This document shows positions 1 to 14,098 of a stretch of DNA of 64,000 bases, piece after piece. The position numbers and the translations under genes were made by a program. Position 1 is the stretch's first letter; every line of letters starts with the position of its first letter. Origin of the DNA: Nymphaea colorata (Eukaryota > Streptophyta > Magnoliopsida > Nymphaeales > Nymphaeaceae); NCBI RefSeq assembly GCF_008831285.2, contig NC_045149.1, forward strand, positions 10,816,417 through 10,880,416. Reading direction: 5' to 3'. A model generated the notes under the pieces. That model was not told where the DNA came from and searched no databases. It was given only the letters and a program-made list of their open reading frames with translations.

Positions 1-257
1 CATGATTAACTTTGCATATAACCAAAGTTACCATTAGACACGCACACACACAAATACATAAACGTTGAATTGCCCCTTTGCTTATAATGCTTTGGCACAA
101 ACACAAAGTGTTGTTGTCACATTCACTATCACCGATCCGATAGTCAATAGCTGAAGCTGTGTCTCTTGCTTTGTCAAGCTTTCACAGGAAGAAAAAACGA
201 TAATTGACACACTCATGTGAAGCTCGTGAAGAAAAAACATCACTACCATTCACTGGC

Positions 258-906
258 ATGAGAGGAACAGTCGAAGCTGGAACGAGTGACGCAACTTTCA
301 CTGAAGTCTTCACCGGCGCTCTCTTCGCATCGGATCTACCTCGCGATCTCCTCTGCAAAGGTATCGTCGACGTTTGATTTAGATATTTTGTTTTTGGTCA
401 CATATAAACAAATTCCAAATAGAATGCATATATACAGCGTCAACAGCACGTGAATTTTTTGCTTTCCGATCTAAAGTTTCTAGAGCCTCTCGCCAGCTAT
501 TTATCTTACTGCTAGACAAAATCATGATAATTTGGAATAAATCGCATCTGTTTCACAAATGCTCCTTTCTCTTTATGTCCAATCCCTCCTTTAACTAATT
601 ATGAAATCAATAGCATTGGACGCATTTGCTTTTAGTGGCTAAACCAAGGTGCTGCAAAACCCTCCGTAGTGGATATTCTAGAACCCTAACAATGCTAACT
701 TCCGCAAATCATCCACCTCTATAAAATTCTAAGGCATGGGTATCTTCCGTCTCTCATCTGTGCATCCTTAGCAAGAAACGGCTCTAGGTAGTTTATCGCC
801 ATGAAGTTCTGCTAATTTCTTTTAGTTCTTGACGTAAAATATTTTAAATATTCATACGCGTCTTTCTATTTTGTTCATGTTCACAGTTTGCGCAGCCGGA
901 AAATGA
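258..906 (+). promoter_or_regulatory. Candidate 5' leader with intron (361-886) and a 40-codon upstream ORF
   Basis: A plausible splice donor (CAAAG|GTATCG after position 360) and an acceptor after a pyrimidine-rich stretch (GTTCACAG|TT, exon resuming at 887) would remove a 526-bp intron just before the peptide gene. An ATG at 258 then opens a 40-codon frame across the junction. Its TGA (904-906) overlaps the ATG of the peptide gene (903-905) in an ATGA. This is the arrangement of an upstream ORF that could limit or couple translation of the main frame. The splice sites look normal, but the intron and uORF are inferred and no transcript is available here. Without splicing, the ATG at 258 reads into intron sequence. 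Confidence 0.4.
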
Positions 907-1274
907 GGCTGGTTTTCCTGGTTTTGCTAAGCTCAGCTACTTATTTATGCTACGGAAGAGTCATGGCTTCCTCTGCTGAGTTAACAGACGTAAAATCCCA
1001 GTTTGCTCTAGAAAGAAGCGAAGCAGCGAAGCAAAATGGTACCAAAGTGAACAGGAAGAGTCATCAGGATCAGGAAACACCAACTAATCACCATGCGGTT
1101 GGAAAGAGGACTCACAGCACCTTCGTGAAAGCAAGTAAAGCGGGATTTACTAATCAGAATGCCTGGAAGGAGAAGAAGGAGGATCGCTATTCCCTTGTAA
1201 CTGTTGCTGGCACTCATCACGAGTGTCCACCGTATTGTTACAATCATATTGGTCCTAATGGATGCAGGTGTTAA
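903..1274 (+). CDS. Small secreted cysteine-rich peptide precursor, unrecognised family
   Basis: The frame encodes 123 residues. The first in-frame ATG is at 903; upstream codons of the same open frame have no ATG. Residues 1-20 are hydrophobic (MRLVFLVLL core) and look like a secretion signal. The middle is polar and rich in Lys, Gln and Asn, with a dibasic KR near residue 70 that could be a processing site. The C-terminus holds a compact cysteine cluster, C-x3-C-x8-C-x-C (residues 108, 112, 121, 123), ending at the stop. The layout (signal, variable pro-region, short Cys-rich tail) is that of a plant signalling or defence peptide precursor. I do not match it to RALF, EPF, STIG1, defensin or gibberellin-regulated peptides. 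A diverged copy lies at 8454-8813. Selective conservation of tail spacing between the copies cannot be judged from two sequences. Confidence 0.6.
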   Translation: MRLVFLVLLSSATYLCYGRVMASSAELTDVKSQFALERSEAAKQNGTKVNRKSHQDQETPTNHHAVGKRTHSTFVKASKAGFTNQNAWKEKKEDRYSLVTVAGTHHECPPYCYNHIGPNGCRC

Positions 1275-1381
1275 TCAGTGTCCCAAGCACGCTCTCGGCA
1301 GGTGTGTCCCTTAAACCTATAAGTAGTCTGTGCTTGAGTTATTGGGCTTTGTCGCAACAGGACGCTGGATGGTTAGTGTGC

Positions 1382-1387
1382 AATAAA
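1382..1387 (+). terminator. Poly(A) signal AATAAA of the peptide gene
   Basis: AATAAA lies 108 bp past the stop codon, and the same signal in the same local context (GTGCAATAAA) is kept downstream of the pseudogene copy at 8928-8933. This supports it as the 3' end signal of this gene family. Confidence 0.5.
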
Positions 1388-1540
1388 ACGTCCGACTGTA
1401 CTGTGCGGAATATCTGCTTTCCTTAATGTTCTTTGAAATGAATGTGCTCTGTAAGGAATATCTGCTTTCCGTGTATGAAATGGCTGTGTCTAATGTCTAT
1501 AAAGCTTATAACCCTCGGTTGGCTTGCTTGTTATTACGAG

Positions 1541-1541
1541 C

Positions 1542-1577
<36 letters not shown>
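1541..1577. repeat. (CT)n(CA)n compound microsatellite
   Basis: A CT run passes directly into a CA run with one interruption (CACACGCACAC). The equivalent site in the second copy of this region (about 16480-16510) is not expanded, so the array grew after the duplication. Confidence 0.85.
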
Positions 1578-1579
<2 letters not shown>

Positions 1580-1654
1580 GATATAAATTTGTGCTGTTGA
1601 GGGATGGACAAGCAAACCGAATGAGCTACATGTGTTCGCGCACAAACACAGAAT

Positions 1655-1677
1655 GAGAGTGAGAGAGAGAGAGAGAA
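1655..1677. repeat. (GA)n microsatellite
   Basis: A GA run with minor interruptions. A shorter GA run sits at the matching place near 16545-16562 in the duplicated flank. Confidence 0.8.
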
Positions 1678-1689
1678 AGAGACGATAAA

Positions 1690-3229
1690 ATGTGAATGCA
1701 TAACAAAATTTAAGGACAAAAAGCCTCTTATATATAAAAACAAACTGCAAAAATAAAATAGAAAGAATAAATTATACAAGACAACAACACAATAAAAGAA
1801 AGGTGAGAAGAGAGTGGCAAGATGGAATGACAGAGTCACCAAGCAGCAAAGGAAGGACGGTGTGAATATTAAAATGGACATCCCCTTGCGCAAGGCATGC
1901 CACAGAATCCAGGGATGAGAAGATGCCCTTGAAGGCCATGTTGCTATGCTCCTCCCAAATGCACCTCCAAGAGGATATGAGCTACAACATCTAAACATGA
2001 CTCCATGAAAAGAGCAGGTGGGGGAAAGGACAAAAGAGAAAAAAAGGTGAATGGATGGTAGGTTTGAAAGGTTACTAACAAAAGAAGGTCATGCAGAAGC
2101 AAGAGCACTATAGAAAAAAGGGCAGAGAGAGAGAAAGATATAAAGAGAGATTATAACAAGAAACAAGGCAAACGAGGATGCAGATTATCATTTAGCCTCG
2201 CCAAACACACAGATATTGAGAGAGAGAGAGAGAGAGAGAGTAGATGGAGTGAAAGAATTCATAATTTTTTGAAGATAGTTCACACCAGTGATAGAACAAG
2301 GAATTTGCAAAGAATTCTAGTTCAAAAGAATGGTCATGAATGAATTTGACAAACCTACAAAGAATCCTCACCTATTGGAGGAGTTATTGAAAAATTATTT
2401 GAAGGTATTCTTAGTAATGTGCTTCATGAAAGAATTCGTAATTTTCAATAAAGGGTGATGTGATAAAAGCATTTATTTGAAACTTGAAAAAGAATGTTCA
2501 TGAATGAATGTATTTAGTATTGGAACTTCAAAAAGGAAATTTGGACCATCAGGTCTGAATTCTGAGATTGAATCCTCATCGATGGACTTGCAAATTAAAA
2601 TTAGATTTGAAAGAGATTTGGAAAATGAAAATTGATTTTGGACCTTTAGGTTTGAGCCTTCATTATTAGGCCTGAAAATAAGAAATTTTGAAAGGGATGG
2701 CCTCAAAAATATCATTTGATATGAGTTCTATTTTGAAAATTGTTTTAGAAACATATTTTGAAGAATGTATTTTGGAATTTGCTATAAATCTGTTGTGAAT
2801 AATTCAGTAGACTGGAATGGCTTTGGAAACTGAATGTGCTCCTGTGAAGATTGAGGAAAATTTGGACCTCCTTAGCTGCATCGTTACTGTGGCAGATAAT
2901 GTGAACAGGGAAATTAATTAATTGCAGCAATTCCACTCAGCCAAAAATCGAGTGCTTCTTTTGAAAATGCAGGTGTATCTTTAGGTGCAGGTTGGCAATT
3001 CCTAGTTGCATACATCAATATAAGAAGCTATTTTCTTTTTGGACTGCTTGTTGGTGCCTTACTGGGTTGCAAATTGAACTTGGCTATGCTGGTATAAGCA
3101 AAACATTTTAGGCAATTAGCTAAAAGCCCTTCATGTCAATATTGTTCATGAAAACTAAAACAATTTCTTATTGTCCTTATTTTTTAGGTTATCTATCTGG
3201 TATGGAACATCAGCATGATGTTTATTGCA
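1690..3229. other. AT-rich stretch without a recognisable gene
   Basis: Past the peptide gene the sequence is AT-rich with a (GA)n tract at 2219-2241 and recurring short words such as AAAGAATTC between 2250 and 2450. Open frames here are short and show no family motif. The stretch nearest 3230 probably belongs to the leader or gag of the decayed copia element that follows, but no zinc knuckle, LTR or primer site could be found. Confidence 0.4.
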
Positions 3230-6990
<3,761 letters not shown>

Positions 6991-6994
6991 GATT

Positions 6995-7018
6995 GTTGCC
7001 AATAACATTATTGGCAAC
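6995..7018. repeat. 24-bp palindrome (11-bp arms, 2-bp spacer)
   Basis: GTTGCCAATAA and its exact reverse complement are separated by CA. The word ATTGGCAA also recurs at about 6903 and 6942, giving a cluster of short direct and inverted repeats like the subterminal regions of DNA transposons. Confidence 0.7.
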
Positions 7019-7085
7019 GGTCATGGCCGTAGCTAGTAGTACCTTTTGTTACGAAACCTCCTCCAAGGTACTTCTCACTATCGTA

Positions 7086-8198
7086 AGAAGGTGTGAAAGT
7101 TGCAAAGTCTATCTATGGATTAAAACAATCACCAAGAGCCTGGTTTTCAAAGCTAAGTCAAGTACTTGTTTAGATAGGTTTCAAGCGTCGCACAGCTGAT
7201 TACACCATGTTTGTGTTTCATTCTAATCAAGGTATAGTGATCTTATTAGTCAATGTTGATGACATAGTCATGACAAAGAACAATGTACAAATAATGACAA
7301 ATGTGAAGACAATCTTGCACGACAAATTTGAAATCAAGGACCTTGGAAAGCTATGCTACTTGTTGGGGATTGAAGTAGCTTATTCAAATCAAGGTATTTT
7401 CTTATGTCAGAGGAAGTATACCTTACCTTCTTAAAGAGTCTGGAATGAAGGGAGCTAAACCAGCAGATACCTCCCTTGAAGCAAACACTAAACTAAGAAA
7501 GGAAGATGGTGACTCCATACATGAGATGAACATATATCAACGTCTGGTAGGGAAACTAATCTACTTGACAATCACGTGACCTGACATAGCATGTGCAGTT
7601 AGTGCCATCAATCAATTTATCGAACCTATGTCAATCAACATGGATGTTGTTTATAAAATTTTACAGTGCTTAAAGGAGAGTCGAGGTCAAGGCATAGTTA
7701 TGGGAAAGCACAATCATTTGGACATTGTTGAAAACACTGATTGGCCTAGACACCCAAACACCAGGAGGTCAACCATAGGTTTTTACACTTTTGTTGGAGG
7801 AAATTTAGTAATGTGGAAGTGCAAGAAACAATTTGTGGTTTTAGGATCAAGGGTAGAGGTAGAATTTAGAGCTACGGCAACATATACCTATGAACTGATT
7901 TAGATGTAACCACTTTTTCATGATATGAGAATTGAGGTAAGTTGACCAATGGAACTTATGTGTGTTAATATAGCAGCAATCTATATAAGCGTCAATCCCA
8001 TCTATCATGAAAGAACACAAAATATAGAAGTAGATTGCCACTTTATTCGAGAGAAAAGAAATTTGCATGAGTCATGCAAGAAGTGAAGATCAATTGGCTG
8101 AAGTTTTTACTAAGCCATTGCATTGTGACAAACACAAAATGATGATTAGCAAGTTGGGACAGACAAGTATATGTGCACCAACTTAAGGGGGAGAATGC
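7086..8198 (+). mobile_element. Ty1/copia pol remnant, late reverse transcriptase and RNase H
   Basis: The frame picks up at the conserved SIYGLKQSPRAWF block (about 7098), followed by the catalytic strand in which YVDD has become NVDD (about 7244). Then come DLGKLCYLLGIEV, a stop in the TRPD block near 7580, and the RNase H region to about 7905. The tail shows H-rich and E-rich RNase H pieces to 8150, then a purine-rich tract (AAGGGGGAGAA, about 8186) typical of the polypurine tract. The 3' LTR, if any, is only a short stub before the peptide pseudogene region. Several stops and the lost tyrosine of the active site show it is inactive. Confidence 0.8.
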
Positions 8199-8453
8199 TA
8201 TATTTCATCCTAATTCATTACCCATTCTCATGATCCTCTTTCTGAATTAGGGTAAAGTTTTTTATGGAAATAGCTTATCCTCTTTCTTTCCTTTGTGTGT
8301 CGCTTTCCCTTTGTGTTTCTTGGTCTTCTTCTTACTGTTGACATAACCGTTTTTCATCTTCCTTGTAAGGTATGAAAAATATGGTGAATGGAAAGCAGTG
8401 CAGATCATGTGTTCTCTCTGTGGATATAGTAAAATCCCTTGTCTCTTGTGTGA

Positions 8454-8813
8454 TTGAGATTCGTTTCGCTGTGTTATGAGTGTTCCCGTGACAGAAGCAT
8501 CCCTCACTCTGTTGAGGAAACAGAGGCAAAATTCAGGTTTGCTCCAAAAAGAAGAGAAGCAGGAAAAGTGAAAGACATCAAAATGAACAAGAAACGTAAT
8601 CAAGGTCGGAAAACGCTTATTAATCCTGCAGTAGAGAAGCGGACTTACAGTAACGTAGTGAAAGCAAATGCAGAAGGACTTGCTAATCAGCATGCTTGGA
8701 ATGAGCAGAAGGATGATCGTTATGCCAGGTCCCGTGTAACTGTTATTGACAGTCATCACTGATTTCCACCATGTTGTTACGAAAAAAATCGTCCTAATGG
8801 ATATTGGTGCTAA
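8454..8813 (+). pseudogene. Decayed copy of the secreted cysteine-rich peptide gene
   Basis: This is a clear paralogue of the gene at 903-1274. Shared blocks include KRTYSNVVKANAEGLANQHAW against KRTHSTFVKASKAGFTNQNAW, and the acidic/basic run before the tail. Three defects are visible. The ATG is now TTG at 8454. The signal-peptide hydrophobic core is lost to small indels and substitutions. A TGA at 8760-8762 falls where the intact copy has the Glu just before its first tail cysteine. After that stop the tail is still readable to the TAA at 8811-8813, but two of four cysteines are changed. The 3' flank, including the poly(A) signal at 8928-8933, is also homologous. The copia element at 9015 lies in that flank. 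Confidence 0.8.
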
Positions 8814-9014
8814 TCGGTATCTCAGGCATGCGCACTATCAGAAAGCTGTCACTCATACTAGTAATTATATGTAGTTGGTGCTTGAGTTCTTAGGCTTTGT
8901 TGCTCAGGACGCTCATGGTTAGAGTGCAATAAAGCGCCCAACTGTAGTATGGAATATCTGCTTTCCTTGTACGAAATGAATGTGATCTATGCACCTAATA
9001 ATGCTCCTATGGTG

Positions 9015-9378
9015 TGTTGGATAGTGACCCTGAGCCCTATCCTTCCTTTGTAACTGCAAAGAAGATTCTGCAGTTACGAAATTAAAATGGGAAATAAGTT
9101 TACAAATTTAATGTTTCCGTTTACATTCTTACCATAACTCTCCATGCAATAACCGTAGCTGGGATTGGGGAAATCCTGAGAGGCGGTCTATAAAACCCAA
9201 CTTCTATTCATCTACCGGTTGATGGTTGTGTAATCAACCTGCGCCTCTCAGAAGCAAACCCTCAAATTGATTTCTCTCTTGCTTCTTCCTTTTCTCTTCT
9301 ATTTTGTCACAGGTGCTGCTGCTGCTGAGTCGTAGCTAAAGGATAGCTGAAGTTTTCGTTACATACTCTGTTCCAACA
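9015..9378 (+). repeat. 5' LTR of the 9-16 kb copia element
   Basis: 364 bp, with TG...CA ends inside the short inverted repeat TGTTGGA/TCCAACA. A TATA-like TATAAAACCC lies near 9190. The same sequence family recurs as the 3' LTR and as a solo LTR at 27949-28323. Confidence 0.95.
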
Positions 9379-9379
9379 T

Positions 9380-9391
9380 TGGTATCAGAGC
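9380..9391 (+). promoter_or_regulatory. tRNA-iMet primer-binding site
   Basis: TGGTATCAGAGC lies two bases after the 5' LTR and matches the 3' end complement of initiator tRNA-Met, the usual copia minus-strand primer. Confidence 0.9.
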
Positions 9392-11602
9392 TAGTCTTAT
9401 CGAATTCAAGTAAGTGAAATTCTATCTTGATCGTTGCGGTGCCTGTGAAGATCATATTAACTGTGTGAGCATGCTAGTCACCTATGTATCATGCTGTTTT
9501 AAGCTCTAGCTTCTGAAAATAAATGCATGCTAGGCTATATTGATTTGAAGCATGAAGTATGCTAATCTTAATTAGTTTTGAAACTCTCTCGTTTCTGAAT
9601 CACGTGCTCCAACAGTGTTTTTGGTGAGAGACCAAGGGGGAGAAGTTTCTGTATCACACATCTTTTTTTTTTCTCCCTCTCTGTGTTTCAGAAACCGAAA
9701 ACAGAGCCTACTCTGTTCATAAAACACTACACTCTATTGCTAAGGCAAACAGAAACAGATCTGCACCTCCGACGACCGTTGCTGAGCCTACTATGGTTAA
9801 TATAAAATAGAGGCACATGAAAAAGAGAAAATCTTATGTACCTACTATCCGTCACAACTGAAGAAGCATTTTTCTTTTTTCAACTTTCAAACCCCTCTGT
9901 TTTCTACCTCCCTTTTTAAAAACAGACGTCGCCCGGTCTATAACCCTCTGTGTGGTGGTAGCAAGTGGGAATTTGGGTAGAAGGGGTAGACTGCTACCCA
10001 GACGCCCAAACTTGTTGAATTTTCTGAGTTCTCTACTGCCTGCCGAGCATAGCTCCATATGTCTATCCCACAGAGAAGATCCTCCGGTAGCTGTGGTAAC
10101 AGTAATAGCTCAGGATCTTGAAAGCTGACGGCTGAAAGCGCCGGACGATGGTGACAGTAACCAAAACTCAAAACAAAGAAATAATGGCCTTAGCTTGCTC
10201 GCTCCCGCCTCCTGTGTTGCTCCCATTTTTTTTCATCTTTGCCACCGTGAGGGAGACGATCTCCCCAAACCAGGTGTGTCTCTCTCTGCTCCCCCTTCCT
10301 TGCGACGAAAATGAACCGACAGCAAGGAAGAGCGATGAGGGTGACGAGAAGAGGCACGGTGGCAGTGGAGGAAAACTCGGAAGTAGCGGCGGTGAAGGAG
10401 GGATGAGCTGAGTCTGAACAGAAGAGACGATACCAGCGAACCCTAGGAGAGAGGAGCTCTCGAGAGGAGAGAGAGTGTCGAGCGGAAAAATGAGGAAAAT
10501 GCGGTTCAGAAGGGTATTTATAGCAACTTTTTTAAAATTACAAAAACAGTCCACCACTTATGCGTTATTTTTAAAAATGCTATTACATTTTTCAAAAATT
10601 AAAGCCGCAACATTTTTGCTGAAAAATTTTTCAAAAAGAGGCTTGCAAAAATTAATTTCAGCAAAAACCAGGAATTTCATATGAAATTTCGTGGTGGTAC
10701 CCTCAAAGTTCTTATAAATTTCTAAAAGAGGGTTCAGAAAAATTGTTTTGCAATTTCGATGGAAAATAGAGTTTTTATGTACAATTACATATAGGAACCA
10801 CTCCAGCTTATCAATTGCAAAACAGATATCTTAGAATGTCCTACGGCCTTGACTTGAAGGAATTGATATTGTGTTGGATCTCGAGGTGTTGATATAAAGA
10901 AAAATGAACAAAATGAAATGAATTTTATAAAGAATGTCAATCTCTCTTTTACTAACCAGAATTCTGTTATGACTTGAATGTTTTTGTCGAATGTTTATAT
11001 TATTTAAAGTAAAGCTGGTTCTTATTTAAATCAATACTGGCTATATTGTAGGCGTTACTATATCCAGATCCGTGTTAGTTATGATGTGGATACCTATAAC
11101 GGTTTGGTTTTGGATTTGACTATTATCCATTTTATATTTTGAACCTCTACATATTGCGCACCCATATCTATTGTATGGTTGAACGTCGTTGATGTTTGGA
11201 TCCATGTATGTTGAACATATTCTAATTGGATTGAAATTTGGATAATCTTTATTTGTTTAAATACATATTAGTTCGAGTGGTGATACCATTATGTGTGGAT
11301 CCACATTGGTAAGATCTGAATCTAAATAATCAGTTGGATTGTTGCTTTAGATCTGATTAAGATCCATATTCGTATTTAGTTTGAATCATGACATATTGTT
11401 TGGATATTGGTTAAAAATATCATATCCTGTTTACATTGATTCAATTATATGTTATCATATTTGTTTTTTGGATCCAATAATATTGTGATATTTGTTATCC
11501 TTCTAGTTCAAATCATTTTAGAGTGCTACTATTAGGGATTTCTTGACATGAAATTGCTTCTTGATTATTGTACTTTGCTTGCCATTATAAATTAATTTAG
11601 AA
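9392..11602. other. Long (2.2 kb) retrotransposon leader with an antisense promoter-like block
   Basis: No retroviral frame is seen before gag. Between about 9660 and 10560 the sequence is more GC-rich. Read on the minus strand it looks like a promoter plus 5' exon: TATAAATA at 10515-10522, then a pyrimidine-rich leader with CCTAGGGTTCG near 10440, then an open frame to 10168. The latter is rich in Pro, Ser and Leu and matches nothing I know. The rest (10560-11600) is AT-rich noncoding sequence. The block may be a captured host promoter or simply leader sequence. Confidence 0.4.
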
Positions 11603-12456
11603 ATGACTTCAAGAGTGGAAGCCTCTGAACTAGCTAAGACTGAAAAACTCAGTGGAAATAATTTTCATGCATGGAAACGTAGGATCATGTTGGCCTTTAA
11701 CTCTAGAAAGACTGATTTATGTGATCAACAAGCTCTTTCCCACTTTAGGAGACAAACCTACTGATTAGAAAAAGAAGAGAGGCTTTTGTGAATGATGACC
11801 TTATGGCCAAAACCATCATGTTAACATTCATGGAAGATGATCTGATAAGAGTGTTTGAAGACTGTTCAATAGCAAAAGATAGGTTAGATAGCATTTCATC
11901 CAAATTCAACACCACTACTACTATGCATGTTCAATTATTGTTAGAACAGTATACCTCGTATAAAATGAATGAGTCAGATCGAGTTGTTGACCATGTTAAC
12001 AAAATGTTGGTCATGGCTAAGGACCTAGCAGTAGTGGGAAATGTAATATCTGATAACATGCAAATATGCACCATTCTGAATAGTTTACCACCTTCTTGGG
12101 ATATGGCTGTCACAGCTTTGAGCCTTCAGTTTGACACTTTGACTCTAGAGAAACTCTCCATACAATTAGCTATTCAGCAAGAACATTTGACCAAGAGAAA
12201 TGATGCAGAACTTATGAATGTTCAAGAAAAACCAACAAATCTTGTGCCTATAAGGTATCAAGATTTTAAAAAGAAAAGCGATGGCAAATTCAAAGGCAAT
12301 TTTGCAGGAACTCCAAGAACTCAAGGAACTATAGTGAAATGCTACAAATGTGGGAAGTCTGGACACATCAAAAAGAATTACAGGACAAAGTTCCCGAACA
12401 AGAAGGACAACAAGAGTCAGAACAACAAAAATAAAGGAAAAGATCATGAGGACTAA
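11603..12456 (+). pseudogene. Copia gag, broken
   Basis: Gag starts with an ATG at 11603 (MTSRVEASELAKTEKLSGNN). Its first 50 codons end in a stop near 11761, and the homologous reading continues at 11788-12456. The long second piece has the copia gag core (an LLEQYTSYKMNE-type helix region and LNSLPPSWDMAVTALS). A CCHC zinc knuckle lies at 12340-12381, in which the last ligand cysteine is replaced by tyrosine (CYKCGKSGHIKKNY). It would coat the RNA in a virus-like particle if intact. It lies directly before pol, as usual for this superfamily. Confidence 0.85.
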
Positions 12457-13840
12457 AATGAAGAAGTGATTTGTGTTGTGTCAGAGTGCTTGTTTGCAGA
12501 TGGAGATCTAACTAGTTGGTGAGTCGATTCAGGAGCAACACATCACATTGCAAAAACAAAAGAAGGCATGATTCGTATGGAAAGGCTGAGACCAAGAATG
12601 CAAAAAGTTTATATGGGTAACAACTCATACTGTGATGTAATGGGAGTTGAGACATATCGACTGAATGTTGGGGGTACAAACGTCATACTTACTGAAGTCT
12701 TGTATGTTCCCTCCATGCGGACGAACTTAGTATCAGTACCGGCTTTGACATGAAAAGGTTTTGAAGTTCGTTTTGTTCCAGGAAAAGTTACAGTAGGAAA
12801 ACATGGGAGGACCATGTTTGATAGAAAATATGTTAAGGAACATGGTATGTTCAAACTCAATGAAATGAATAAATCTTTCAGTTCTGCTTATATTGATTGT
12901 GCAATGAATGTGAGTACAAATCTATGACATGAAAGATTAGGCCATGTAAGCATCAATAGGATGAAGACTCTAACACAACAAGGTATTATACCTGACATAA
13001 ATGTAAATGATTTCACGAAATGTGAAGCGTGTCTATATGGAAAGATGACAAGAAAACCCTTTCTATCTGAAGTAATTCAGACCACTGATTTATTGGACAT
13101 AATCCATACTGATATTTGTGGACCCTTTAGAGTCCAAACACATAATGGCAAGTTATACTTCATAACCTTTATTGACGACTTCTCAAGATTTGGTTATATT
13201 TATCTTATTAAATATAAGTCAGAAGCACTTGAAAAATTCAAGGAATATAAATCTGAAGTCGAAAGATAACTTGGAAAAAATATCAATGTTATAAAGTTTG
13301 ACCGAGGAGGTGAATATATATCAAATGAAATCCTCGAACACTGCAAAGACCTTGTAATTAATAGATAAAGAACAATGCCTAGGACACCGCAGCAGAATAG
13401 TGTCGCTGAGAGGTGTAACAGAACCCTCTTGAACATGGTGAGATCCATGTTGGCAGGTGCACAATTACCCAAAGTTTTTTGGGGAGAGGCTGTGTTAACA
13501 GCCATGTATACTATAAATCGAGTGCCTTGCAAGGTAGTCCCAACCACTCCTTATAAAAAATGGACTGGTCTGAAACCAAACTTAAGACATCTCAAGAGAT
13601 GGGGATCTGTAGCACATGTAAAAGTTTTAAATCCAAAAATGGATAAACTGGATAGCAGATCAGTAAGATGTGTGTTTATTAGATATCCAAAAGGATCGAA
13701 AGGCTACAGATTATATCACTCTACTATGGGGCTCATAGAAAGTAGAGATGTAGAGTTTCTTGAAGAACTCAATAACAAAGATAATAATCTAGTGGAAGAT
13801 CATAATGATCTACTGGAGGATCTGATTTATTCAGATGATT

Positions 13841-14098
13841 AGTCTGACAATGAACCGACTGGGGATCAGTCTCGCAATGAACCGACTGGAGAACAGTCTG
13901 GTAACGAATCGTCTGGGGATCAGTCTGGCAATGAACCTACTGGAGAACAATCTGGTAATGAACCGACTGTGGATCACTTTGGCAATGAACCAACTGAGCA
14001 TGAATTGCCTGAAGTACAGTCTGGTAATGAATCGACTGGGGATCAGTTTGGTTATGAACCAATTGAGCATGAATTGTCTGAGGAACAGTCTGGTATAA
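13841..14098 (+). repeat. In-frame 27-bp (9-residue) repeat between integrase and reverse transcriptase
   Basis: Imperfect copies of a 27-bp unit encode about nine rounds of a Gly-, Gln-, Asn-, Glu-, Pro- and Thr-rich motif (QSGNEPTGE type). They stay in the pol frame from the TAG at 13840-13842 to a TGA near 14100. Some units are replaced by a second motif (EHELPE/EHELSE). Length-neutral expansion in multiples of three suggests it grew while the frame was still under selection. Confidence 0.85.

Noticed and set aside
888-902. Extending the peptide gene to a start at 888
   Set aside because: The codon there is TTG, not ATG. The first ATG in the frame is at 903 and directly precedes a good signal peptide.
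1534-1998. 154-codon minus-strand open frame
   Set aside because: It is largely the complement of the CT/GA and CA microsatellites and AT-rich sequence. No domain is visible.
10168-10557. 129-codon minus-strand frame as a real gene
   Set aside because: It lies inside a retrotransposon leader, is low in complexity (Ser/Pro/Leu) and matches no family. It is reported only as part of a promoter-like block.
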